This document shows, one piece after another, positions 1 to 5,553 of a stretch of 9,010 nucleotides of DNA. The translations under genes were made by a program, and so were the position numbers. A model generated the notes under the pieces. That model was not told where the DNA came from, made no database searches, and saw only the letters and a program-made list of their open reading frames with translations. This DNA is from Candidatus Woesearchaeota archaeon (GTDB taxonomy: Archaea > Nanobdellota > Nanobdellia > Woesearchaeales > GW2011-AR4). Where the stretch lies: the NCBI GenBank assembly GCA_016181325.1, contig JACOZO010000127.1, positions 1-9,010 of the forward strand, written 5' to 3'. Within the stretch, counting starts at the first letter, position 1; the number at the start of each line of letters is the position of its first letter.

Positions 1-84
1 GCCTTTGTCATAGGAAGCAGGGAAATTGCAGATAATTACAGGAAATACCACAAATATCTGTGGAACAATGTTGCAAAAGTTTAA
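1..84 (+). CDS. C-terminal end of a truncated gene, possibly a TrmB/PLD-like regulator
   Basis: Frame 1 is open from the window edge to a TAA at 82-84 and encodes 27 residues. The peptide has the pattern 'SREIADNYRKYHKYLW', a basic amphipathic helix ending in an aromatic-rich segment. This resembles the end of archaeal TrmB-family and PLD-like sensory domains, where a residue run like 'ELAEYYRxYFExLW' closes the protein. That match is from memory of the family and rests on few residues, so only the presence of a gene end is firm. The stop lies 24 bp upstream of the next gene on the same strand. Confidence 0.5.
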   Translation, partial: AFVIGSREIADNYRKYHKYLWNNVAKV

Positions 85-108
85 GAACCAATTTAAATCC
101 TTCAATAT

Positions 109-678
109 ATGATCCAAAAAATCAAATCACTATTTGAAATCGAGGAAAAAATCACTGAAATAAACAATAAAATAAGCGACAATAACATAAAAATAAACGA
201 ATTGAAGTCCAATATTGGAGATTTCAAAAATAAATTTTCCGAAGTCAAGACTGCACAGGACGAACTGCTGAAAAATCTTAAAGATAACGTTGACCTGATC
301 AAAAACACCAGAAGCGACTTTGAAAAAGAACTGTACGAGTTCAACCTCATAAAATCCCAGACGCAGAGGAAGATACTTGAGAAGTTCGAGGAAGAGCTGC
401 AAAAAGACCTTCAGCTGAACAGGGAAAAGCTGAGCAGCGATGTGAATTCTTATCTTGAGATGAGGAAAAAGCTTGATGGAGTCATCACAAATGTTGCCCT
501 GACAAAAGACGAGATAATCAAGCTGCTTGACATCAGCAGGAGCATAAAAAAGGAGGATTTCGAGCTCACAAAGTTCGCAAGGCACCTCATCGAGATGGAC
601 AGGGACAAGCTCGAGCTGATGAGGAAGATTGATTCCCTGGAAAGGCTGGTTTCGAAGATGAGGAGAATCAACAGGTAA
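109..678 (+). CDS. Coiled-coil protein of unknown function (189 aa)
   Basis: I do not recognise this family. The protein is almost entirely alpha-helical and highly charged, with no Cys or Trp, no signal peptide and no membrane segment, so it is probably cytoplasmic. Residues 1-125 show heptad-like spacing of Ile/Leu/Phe between Lys, Glu, Asp and Asn, typical of a long coiled coil. Residues 125-160 look like a short helical domain, and residues 160-188 form a last Leu/Met-rich basic helix. ATG 109 is the only reasonable start, because no other in-frame Met occurs until about residue 118. The first third uses many AAA and ATA codons and the remainder shifts to AGG/GAG/CTG. An AT box (ATTTAAAT, 91-98) lies just upstream, but it is too close to the ATG to be a normal leaderless promoter, so transcription may come from the gene before it. 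A scaffold or structural role is possible but not shown. Confidence 0.8.
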   Translation: MIQKIKSLFEIEEKITEINNKISDNNIKINELKSNIGDFKNKFSEVKTAQDELLKNLKDNVDLIKNTRSDFEKELYEFNLIKSQTQRKILEKFEEELQKDLQLNREKLSSDVNSYLEMRKKLDGVITNVALTKDEIIKLLDISRSIKKEDFELTKFARHLIEMDRDKLELMRKIDSLERLVSKMRRINR

Positions 679-680
679 TT

Positions 681-688
681 ATTTAAAT
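681..688 (+). promoter_or_regulatory. Candidate TATA box for ahcY
   Basis: ATTTAAAT begins 2 bp after the stop of the preceding gene. Its centre is about 31 bp before ATG 716, nearly the same distance as the TATA-to-ATG spacing of the KaiC-like gene at 2746. An archaeal start site about 26 bp downstream would fall near 711. That gives ahcY a leader of a few bases and favours ATG 716 over GTG 707. Confidence 0.5.
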
Positions 689-715
689 CAATTCTAAATC
701 CCGCATGTGGCTAAA

Positions 716-1975
716 ATGGACAAGTCGCAAAACTACGAGGTAAAGGACATAAAGCTGGCAGGCCAGGGAAAATTGAACCTTGAGATAGCGGAGTCAAGGA
801 TGCATGCCCTGATGAAGATCAGGGAAAAGTTTTCCAAAGAAAAGCCGCTTAAAGGCGTAAGGATAGGCATGGCGCTGCACGTGACAAAAGAGACTGGAGT
901 TCTTGTGAAGGTCTTGATTGCAGGAGGCGCTGAAGTCGCAATCACCGGATGCAATCCTCTGAGCACGCAGGATGATGTTGCAGCTGCATTGGCAGAGGAA
1001 GGCATCAGGGTCTGGGCTTACAAGGGAGAGACCAAGGAGGATTATTACAGGTACCTGGATTACATCATTGCATTCAAACCGAACATCACGATTGACGACG
1101 GCTGCGACTTGGTCAGCGAGATACACAAGAAGCACCAGCATCTCATCAAGGACATAATAGCAGGCTGCGAGGAAACAACCACTGGCGTAATCAGGCTGAA
1201 GGCGATGGAAAGGGACAATGCGTTGAAATATCCCATGATTGCCGTGAATGACAACAAGACAAAGCATTTATTGGATAATTTTTATGGGACGGGCCAGTCA
1301 ACTCTTGACGGCATTCTGAGGGCAACGAACATCCTTTTCGCGGGCAAGAACGTGGTTGTCTGCGGCTACGGAAGCTGCGGAAAAGGCGTTTCATTGAGGG
1401 CCAAAGGGATGGGCTCGAATGTTATTGTCACGGAAGTTGACGCGTTCAGGGCGCTGCAGGCCTCGCTGGACGGCTTCAGGGTCATGCCCATAAAAGATGC
1501 TGCAAGGATCGGCGATATTTTCATAACAGTCACCGGCAACAAGAATGTCATAGACGTCGAGCACATAAAGCTGATGAAAGACGGCGTTGTCCTGGCAAAT
1601 TCCGGCCATTTTGATGCGGAAATAAACGTCAATGGGCTCAGGAAAATCGCAAAGGAGAGGAGAGTAAGGCCTTTCCTTGACGAATTCACCATTAATGGCA
1701 GGAAGATTTATCTTGTCGGAGAAGGCCGTCTTGCAAACCTTGCCGCTGCCGAGGGCCATCCGAGCGAAGTCATGTCGACTAGCTTCTGCGGGCAGGCACT
1801 GGCCTGCGAGTATGCGGTAAATCACAAGGGCAAGCTGCCGATAGAAGTCATACAGCTCCCCGAGGATATTGACAACGCAATTTCCCTGCACCAGCTTGAG
1901 GCAATGGGCATAAAGATAGACTCTCTTACTGAAGAGCAGAAAAAATACCTTTCATCCTGGCAGGAAGGCACATAA
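716..1975 (+). CDS. ahcY: Adenosylhomocysteinase (S-adenosyl-L-homocysteine hydrolase)
   Basis: Cytosolic NAD-dependent enzyme that reversibly splits S-adenosylhomocysteine into adenosine and homocysteine, removing the inhibitory product of SAM-dependent methylation. The 419-aa protein (from ATG 716) is full length and all key motifs are visible: substrate-domain His55, 'NPLSTQDD', Asp128 in 'DDG', Glu153 in 'EETTTG', Asn178, Lys183 and Asp187-Asn188 in the 'VNDNKTK...DN' block, the Rossmann motif GYGSCGKG (217-224), 'NSGHFDAEI' with His298, and 'EGRLANLAAAEGHPSEVM' with His348. Thr192 occupies the position of human Cys195, followed by 'GQST', and the protein ends 'SSWQEGT' without the C-terminal Lys/Tyr tail of eukaryotic enzymes. 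Both traits fit the short archaeal/Thermotoga class. In Methanocaldococcus the related enzyme has been reported to prefer S-inosylhomocysteine, so substrate is not settled by sequence. GTG 707 would add MAK; the TATA position favours 716. Confidence 0.96.
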   Translation: MDKSQNYEVKDIKLAGQGKLNLEIAESRMHALMKIREKFSKEKPLKGVRIGMALHVTKETGVLVKVLIAGGAEVAITGCNPLSTQDDVAAALAEEGIRVWAYKGETKEDYYRYLDYIIAFKPNITIDDGCDLVSEIHKKHQHLIKDIIAGCEETTTGVIRLKAMERDNALKYPMIAVNDNKTKHLLDNFYGTGQSTLDGILRATNILFAGKNVVVCGYGSCGKGVSLRAKGMGSNVIVTEVDAFRALQASLDGFRVMPIKDAARIGDIFITVTGNKNVIDVEHIKLMKDGVVLANSGHFDAEINVNGLRKIAKERRVRPFLDEFTINGRKIYLVGEGRLANLAAAEGHPSEVMSTSFCGQALACEYAVNHKGKLPIEVIQLPEDIDNAISLHQLEAMGIKIDSLTEEQKKYLSSWQEGT

Positions 1976-1994
1976 GCGTCACTAATCGAATAGA

Positions 1995-2007
1995 ATTTTT
2001 ATTTTTG
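1995..2007 (+). terminator. T-rich terminator between convergent genes
   Basis: The 36-bp gap between ahcY and the convergent KaiC-like gene contains ATTTTTATTTTTG on the + strand, starting about 20 bp after the ahcY stop. Oligo-T tracts of this kind are the usual intrinsic terminator for archaeal RNA polymerase. No stable hairpin precedes it. No matching T tract is seen for the opposite gene in this gap. Confidence 0.5.
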
Positions 2008-2011
2008 CTGT

Positions 2012-2746
2012 CTAAATCTTATCCTGTTTTTCCACTAGGGAAAACGGCGTCTGGTCCACAAGCACCTTCACTCCGCCCTTTCCTATGTTGATGGGATAAA
2101 TGTCAAGGCTGTGCTCCTGCCCCCTCATTTTTGCCACAGTCATGACCCTTTCAAAATAAGAGCCTTTCCTTACCCTTGTTAGTACTATGAACCCTTCAAA
2201 CACAAAATCAACCATGTCATACCTCAGGTTGTCAAGGTCAGTGAGGCTCTTTTCAGACACCGCAAGGAAAGTGACTCCTGCTTTCTTGAGCTGCCCCATG
2301 AACATCAGGATGTGCCTCCTGTATTCCATCACATGGCTGTTGTATTTCGGATAAAGATACTCGAAAAATATTGTCGAATCCAGGGCAACTCTCTTGACAT
2401 TGTATTTTCTGATAGCATCGAGAAGCCCTTTCATTGACATTATGCCACCCCTTAATGTCGAGATCGGCTTCTGTATGAAGAAAATCTTTTTCTGCTTCTC
2501 CAACGACATCAAGTCCATGCCAAGGTTCTGCGCATAATTCTGGAGGTCATCCATGTCTTCCTCGGTTGTTATGTATATCCCGTTTTCCCCATAGTCCTTT
2601 GCCCCATTATATATGAACTGCAGCGCCATTATGGTCTTGCCGGTGCCAGGGGCGCCTGTAACCACAATGGCAGAATTCTTCCTCAAACCCCCCTTCAGTA
2701 TCTTGTCCAGCCCTTCAACGCCTGTTTTTATGTATTCTATTGCCAT
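2012..2746 (-). CDS. KaiC/RAD55-like RecA-superfamily ATPase, single domain
   Basis: A 244-aa single-domain member of the KaiC/RAD55 group (COG0467-type). Visible motifs in order: 'GVEGLDKILKGGL' (9-21), the typical KaiC lead-in; Walker A GAPGTGKT (31-38); paired acidic residues Glu62-Glu63 after 'IYITT', the place of the catalytic glutamates in KaiC; Walker B-like 'RVALDST' with Asp123; and a late 'TVAKMRGQEHS' segment (203-213) that matches the KaiC-type arginine/lysine region. The intact P-loop suggests it binds and hydrolyses ATP, probably as a ring. Such archaeal proteins are linked to signalling or regulation, but no target can be read from sequence. There is no membrane segment. It converges on ahcY and is divergent from the surface-structure operon at 3049, whose first gene is a P-loop-less relative; a joint role is inference. 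ATG 2746 is supported by a TATA box 32 bp upstream. Confidence 0.88.
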   Translation of the reverse strand: MAIEYIKTGVEGLDKILKGGLRKNSAIVVTGAPGTGKTIMALQFIYNGAKDYGENGIYITTEEDMDDLQNYAQNLGMDLMSLEKQKKIFFIQKPISTLRGGIMSMKGLLDAIRKYNVKRVALDSTIFFEYLYPKYNSHVMEYRRHILMFMGQLKKAGVTFLAVSEKSLTDLDNLRYDMVDFVFEGFIVLTRVRKGSYFERVMTVAKMRGQEHSLDIYPINIGKGGVKVLVDQTPFSLVEKQDKI

Positions 2747-2774
2747 TGGTTTATCTTAGCCCTTTATTTACTTG

Positions 2775-2782
2775 TATAAAAA
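2775..2782 (-). promoter_or_regulatory. TATA box for the KaiC-like gene
   Basis: Read on the - strand the site is TTTTTATA, centred about 32 bp upstream of the ATG at 2746. A start site roughly 26 bp downstream would give a leader of about 6 nt, consistent with the leaderless or near-leaderless mRNAs common in archaea. No Shine-Dalgarno sequence is present, which fits that reading. Confidence 0.6.
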
Positions 2783-2994
2783 CGTTGCGGAAACGTGAGT
2801 TCCAAATCGCTCATTTCTCCCTTAAAGCGGCAACAGCCATGTAAATCGAGCACTGTGGCGAGACTAGATCTGCCGCAATAAAGGAAAATAAGAACAAAAA
2901 GAATCAAGGAAATAAAAATAAAGTTGTTAAAAATGCCATTAAATCATGTTTTAGTCTCGATACCCTCTATTTTTCAATTTTATATCCAACTAAT
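2783..2994. other. Non-coding stretch between divergent genes, with one possible hairpin
   Basis: The gap from 2747 to 3048 has no convincing reading frame on either strand. It holds the - strand promoter at one end and the + strand promoter at the other. In between, GCGGCA (2827-2832) can pair with TGCCGC (2871-2876), enclosing a possible inner GCCA/TGGC pair (2836-2839 with 2856-2859). This GC-rich island is followed by an A-rich stretch (about 2877-2935) and a T-rich stretch (about 2967-2985). The island could be a small structured RNA or an operator, but the stem is short and may be chance. Confidence 0.35.
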
Positions 2995-3010
2995 CCGAAA
3001 GGTTTATATT
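2995..3010 (+). promoter_or_regulatory. BRE and TATA box of the pilus-like operon
   Basis: CCGAAA (2995-3000) followed by GG and TTTATATT (3003-3010) matches the archaeal pattern of a purine-rich B recognition element next to a TATA box. The expected start site is near 3033, leaving a leader of about 16 nt that carries GGTG (3041-3044), complementary to the archaeal 16S rRNA 3' end and 4 nt before ATG 3049. This is the clearest promoter in the window and is the likely main promoter for the genes from 3049 to 5362 and perhaps to 8327. Confidence 0.65.
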
Positions 3011-3048
3011 GGCTTTTAAGGATAGCATTCACAAAAAAGCGGTGTTTT

Positions 3049-3621
3049 ATGCCTGACGTAAGGGATTCTTTCAAGAAAGCAGTTCAGAACCTGAAGGATT
3101 ACATAGTACTCGTGACTGTGGACGCGAAGAAATACCAGGAAACAAACCTCCAGATCCTGAAGTTTCTGGTTTCAGAGAGGCACACGCCCGGCGTGTACGT
3201 GACCCTAAACAAGCCCTATGACATAATGCGCAGGACAATGGAAGCCAGCGGCATTGACACAAGGCTCATAATATTCATAGACACGGTCACTCAATTGGAA
3301 GGCGGCACGCTCAGGAAGCTGGACAACTGCCTCCTCATAGGCAGCCCGGAGAAGCTGAGTGACATTTCCGTGGCAATGGACCAGGCAATCAACTCACTGC
3401 CGAAGGAAAAGCGATTCTTATTCTTTGACTCATTGAACACCCTTGCCATATTCAACAGCCCTGCAATAGTTGCAAGATTCGTCCACTTTTTGACAGTAAA
3501 GATGAGGGAATGGAAGATAAGCGGTGTCATAATATCGCTTGAGAGGGACATAGACCGGAAGGTGCTGGATGAGCTCACTCAGCTGTGCGATTCTCGTCTG
3601 GATTTTGGAGGTGCAGGATAA
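3049..3621 (+). CDS. Degenerate KaiC/RecA-like protein lacking a P-loop
   Basis: The 190-aa protein has the strand-helix order of a KaiC/RAD55 domain but not its nucleotide-binding loop. 'DYIVLVTVDAKKYQETN' (17-33) sits where the Walker A strand and loop should be and has no GxxxxGK[ST]. 'GVYVTLNKPYDIMRRTMEASGID' (48-70, best read as two halves) parallels the KaiC 'YITTEE...' region but without the Glu pair. 'RLIIFID' (72-78) and 'RFLFFDSLN' (122-130, Asp127) are like Walker B strands. A non-hydrolysing structural or sensory role, perhaps in a complex with an active KaiC-like partner, is inferred; the archaellum protein ArlH is a known KaiC-fold precedent in a surface machine. It is the first gene of the operon, directly abutting the membrane protein at 3622. 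A DUF835-type assignment is an alternative. No signal peptide or membrane segment is present. Confidence 0.75.
   Translation: MPDVRDSFKKAVQNLKDYIVLVTVDAKKYQETNLQILKFLVSERHTPGVYVTLNKPYDIMRRTMEASGIDTRLIIFIDTVTQLEGGTLRKLDNCLLIGSPEKLSDISVAMDQAINSLPKEKRFLFFDSLNTLAIFNSPAIVARFVHFLTVKMREWKISGVIISLERDIDRKVLDELTQLCDSRLDFGGAG
3607..3613 (+). promoter_or_regulatory. Strong Shine-Dalgarno site inside the preceding gene
   Basis: GGAGGTG lies in the last codons of the P-loop-less KaiC-like gene, 8 nt before ATG 3622, and is a long match to the archaeal anti-Shine-Dalgarno sequence. Together with the TAAATG junction it fixes the start of the membrane protein gene and shows that internal operon genes are translated from ribosome binding sites even though the neighbouring single genes look near-leaderless. 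Confidence 0.75.
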
Positions 3622-3984
3622 ATGGTATATCTGGGAATTATAAGCATAACAACAGTTGTCTTCGGCATAGCATCGCTGATGCTGATCTCAAGGGCCAGGA
3701 AAAAGCTGTCCGAAGGCTCGCTGAAGAGGTATCTTGACAATTTTGCCCTCTGCATGGCATTCATAGTGATATTCTCAATATGGCAGACCATCAGGATTCT
3801 GTTCCATTTCCCGGTTAATGTGGAGAACCTGCTTGAATATCCCGAATATTTTTTCCTGATATTTGCATATGCAGCCTTCATCATAACCTCTTACAGGATT
3901 GTGAGGATTAGCCATGAATTTGGCTTCAAGGAGGACGGAAAGCGCATCAGGGAGCTTATCATCAGGAAAAGCAGGCGACGATGA
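3622..3984 (+). CDS. Three-helix membrane protein of unknown function (120 aa)
   Basis: I do not recognise this family. Three hydrophobic segments are visible at about residues 3-23, 40-60 and 74-94, joined by a basic loop (24-37, RARKKL...K) and a short loop with 'FPVNVENLLEYPEY'. The C-terminal 25 residues are very basic and end KSRRR, so by the positive-inside rule the first loop and the tail should face the cytoplasm. The start abuts the stop of the KaiC-like gene (TAAATG) with a strong ribosome binding site, and its own TGA overlaps the ATG of the first pilin in an ATGA junction. This tight coupling suggests it anchors or partners the soluble KaiC-like protein, or helps assemble the pilins; both are inference. 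It is too small and has too few helices for a PilC/TadC-type platform protein. Confidence 0.78.
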   Translation: MVYLGIISITTVVFGIASLMLISRARKKLSEGSLKRYLDNFALCMAFIVIFSIWQTIRILFHFPVNVENLLEYPEYFFLIFAYAAFIITSYRIVRISHEFGFKEDGKRIRELIIRKSRRR

Positions 3985-4388
3985 AGAGATCACAGGCGGG
4001 AATAGAGTATCTGATGATAATAGGCTTTGTTACGCTCATTACCATCCCGCTTATCATAATCTATTTCACGTCAGTCCAGGACACTGGGGATGAGATAAAC
4101 AGCAGGCAGGCGCTTAACATAGCAAGGAAAATAGCCGACGCTTCCGAATCAGTTTATTTTCTGGGCGAGCCTTCCCAGACCACCATTAAGGCATACATAC
4201 CGCCAAACGTGCATAACGCGACATTGAACGGCAGGGAGGTAATGTACGTTGTCAGGACCCGCTACGGATTGTCGGAGCTTGTGCAGATTTCTTCCGTCAA
4301 CATGACAGGATCTCTCCCAATCAATCAGGGAATCCACTCGATAGCCTTGAAGGCGCAGTCAAACGGCGTCACAATATCCTACACCTGA
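3981..4388 (+). CDS. Type IV pilin-like protein with class III signal peptide (135 aa)
   Basis: The N-terminus 'MKRSQAGIEYLMIIGF' is a class III (prepilin) signal peptide: short basic leader, predicted cut by a PibD/FlaK/EppA-type peptidase between Ser4 and Gln5, Glu at mature position 5, then a hydrophobic helix to about residue 30 that would pack in the filament core. The remaining 100 residues form a small extracellular domain, likely beta-rich, with two N-glycosylation sequons (NAT, NMT). No Cys occurs. The ATG overlaps the previous stop by 4 bp, so translation is probably coupled, and the next class III gene begins 13 bp after its stop. It could be a major or minor pilin of an adhesion-type pilus. 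An archaellin is less likely because no arl genes are next to it. Confidence 0.85.
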   Translation: MKRSQAGIEYLMIIGFVTLITIPLIIIYFTSVQDTGDEINSRQALNIARKIADASESVYFLGEPSQTTIKAYIPPNVHNATLNGREVMYVVRTRYGLSELVQISSVNMTGSLPINQGIHSIALKAQSNGVTISYT

Positions 4389-4401
4389 AACCGGGATTAT
4401 C

Positions 4402-4788
4402 ATGGAAAACAAGTCGCAGACATCTATTGAGTTCATGATTTTCGTAGGCCTGGCTTTCATGCTGGTGTTCTTCATCACACTGCACCAGCTGTCAGGCACA
4501 AGGCAGGTGTATGTGGAAAAGGAATCCTCGCTGGTCTATGACCTTGCCATGGGCCTCCAGGAGGAAATTCGGATGGCATCAGTTTCCGAAGAAGGGTATG
4601 CCAGGAATTTTTCCATACCAAGCAGGCTTGAGAATTTTGATTTTGAGCTGAGCATGGCGCAGGAATTCCTTACTGTCACCGGCAACAATACATTTTACTC
4701 AGTCAGGATACCCAATGCTACAGGAACCCTTGTCAAGGGCAGCAACATCATAATGAACAAAGGGGGTGCGCTCTATCTCAACCCGTAA
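4402..4788 (+). CDS. Type IV pilin-like protein with class III signal peptide (128 aa)
   Basis: The N-terminus 'MENKSQTSIEFMIFVGLAF' again fits a class III signal: leader MENKS, predicted cleavage Ser5/Gln6, Glu at mature position 5, and a hydrophobic helix to about residue 28. The exterior domain has three sequons (NFS, NNT, NAT) and no Cys. It is similar in size and layout to the pilin just upstream but diverges beyond the signal, so the two are distinct subunits and not a recent duplication. A weak GGGA lies 5 nt before the ATG. Its TAA is followed one base later by the ATG of the next gene. The order of two small pilins followed by three larger pilin-like proteins resembles a major/minor pilin set. 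Confidence 0.83.
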   Translation: MENKSQTSIEFMIFVGLAFMLVFFITLHQLSGTRQVYVEKESSLVYDLAMGLQEEIRMASVSEEGYARNFSIPSRLENFDFELSMAQEFLTVTGNNTFYSVRIPNATGTLVKGSNIIMNKGGALYLNP

Positions 4789-4789
4789 A

Positions 4790-5362
4790 ATGGCAAAAGG
4801 GAAGGATGCCCAGATATGGTATCCCGATTTCATAATCGGCCTGATGATATTCATCATAACCCTTGCAACTTATTATTACTACTCTTCAAATGCCCCTTCC
4901 AATGACGATTCCTCCCTGGAAAACATATTGGGGGACGCCAACACGGTGTCTTCATACCTTGCAGGCCCCGGCTATCCGCTGAACTGGAGCTCCGCTGATG
5001 TCATGATACTGGGGCTTACCGACGGCAGCGGCAGGATTGTCGGTTCAAAGCTTTCATCCCTTGACGGCCTGCAGTACAGCGGGGCGCGCTCCTTGCTCAA
5101 CACAAAATTCGATTTTTTCCTCTATTTCACGGACAAATCCGGCTGCCTTATCAGGTTCATGTCTTCCGGGGAGAATTACGGCTTCGGCCATCCCGATGCG
5201 GAGCTTGATGAAATAGGCGGCTCCGGATCATGTGCCGTTTCCGGCGCAAAGAGCATGGTGCTGAACCTGTCCGAAATAGCCCCTGAAAAGGTCGTGAAGG
5301 TCGAGAGGCTTGTGATACTGAATTCAACAGTGAGCAGGATGGTGCTGCATGAATGGAGATAG
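4790..5362 (+). CDS. Secreted or pilin-like protein with N-terminal membrane helix (190 aa)
   Basis: From ATG 4790 the protein begins 'MAKGKDAQIWYPDFIIG', a short basic leader followed by an acidic residue (Asp13) and a hydrophobic helix (about 14-32). This resembles a non-canonical prepilin signal in which Asp replaces the usual Glu. The outer domain contains the block 'GPGYPLNW...ILGLTDGSGRI...KL' (59-88) and 'LLNTKFDFFLYF' (102-113), a pattern I recall in secreted archaeal pilin-like proteins. Cys119 and Cys148 could form a disulfide, and there are three sequons. It ends in a hydrophobic strand with a terminal Trp-Arg. The alternative GTG at 4766 would overlap the previous gene by 23 bp and put eight extra residues before the leader, so ATG one base after the previous stop is preferred. 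The gene ends exactly where the inverted-repeat insert begins. It is likely a minor pilin or tip-complex subunit. Confidence 0.78.
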   Translation: MAKGKDAQIWYPDFIIGLMIFIITLATYYYYSSNAPSNDDSSLENILGDANTVSSYLAGPGYPLNWSSADVMILGLTDGSGRIVGSKLSSLDGLQYSGARSLLNTKFDFFLYFTDKSGCLIRFMSSGENYGFGHPDAELDEIGGSGSCAVSGAKSMVLNLSEIAPEKVVKVERLVILNSTVSRMVLHEWR

Positions 5363-5363
5363 G

Positions 5364-5525
5364 CAGCGTTCAAAATTGAGGTTAGCAGCCTTGAGGTCGA
5401 GCCTTATTGCAAATCACATAAAAAGAGGTCGAGGGGTTGCTCCCTACGGGACACGACCGATACATTCGTTATATAATCACAAGGCGAGAAGCTGCTAACC
5501 CGAGCGAAGCGAGTTTTGAACGCTG
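5364..5525. repeat. Two-part inverted repeat element interrupting the operon
   Basis: CAGCGTTCAAAA (5364-5375) is a perfect inverted match to TTTTGAACGCTG (5514-5525), and inside it GGTTAGCAGC (5380-5389) is a perfect match to GCTGCTAACC (5491-5500). The arms are separated by 4 nt on the left and 13 nt on the right; the right insert CGAGCGAAGCGAG is a mirror palindrome apart from its first base. The interior has a direct repeat GAGGTCGAG (5393-5401, 5425-5433), a small hairpin TCCC-TAC-GGGA (5441-5451) and two TATA-like sites (5418-5425, 5470-5477). The left arm starts two bases after a stop codon and the right arm ends 28 bp before the next ATG, so it fills the only large gap in the operon. 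It may be a non-autonomous mobile element, a structured leader RNA or a processing site. No transposase is present. Confidence 0.8.
5470..5477 (+). promoter_or_regulatory. Possible TATA box inside the inverted-repeat element
   Basis: TATATAAT (5470-5477, read as T-ATATAAT) lies within the element, 77-84 bp before ATG 5554. A start site near 5500 would give the 608-aa gene its own transcript with a leader of about 54 nt that begins in the right arm. This would let the two distal genes be expressed apart from the first five, but AT-rich matches of this length arise easily by chance. Confidence 0.3.
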
Positions 5526-5553
5526 TCGGCAGCAATCCGATAAAAACACAAAA

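Noticed and set aside
794..1267. Long - strand frames inside ahcY
   Set aside because: They lie opposite a clear, highly conserved enzyme gene and have no protein-like features of their own.
3981..4788. Archaellum (arl/fla) locus
   Set aside because: The class III signals would also fit archaellins, but no arlB-type conserved N-terminus and no arlF/G/H/I/J genes are present. A pilus-type set fits better.
5437..5553. N-terminal extension of the 608-aa protein from a TTG start
   Set aside because: The 39 added residues are translated from the inverted-repeat element, and the prepilin-like leader and membrane helix start at ATG 5554.
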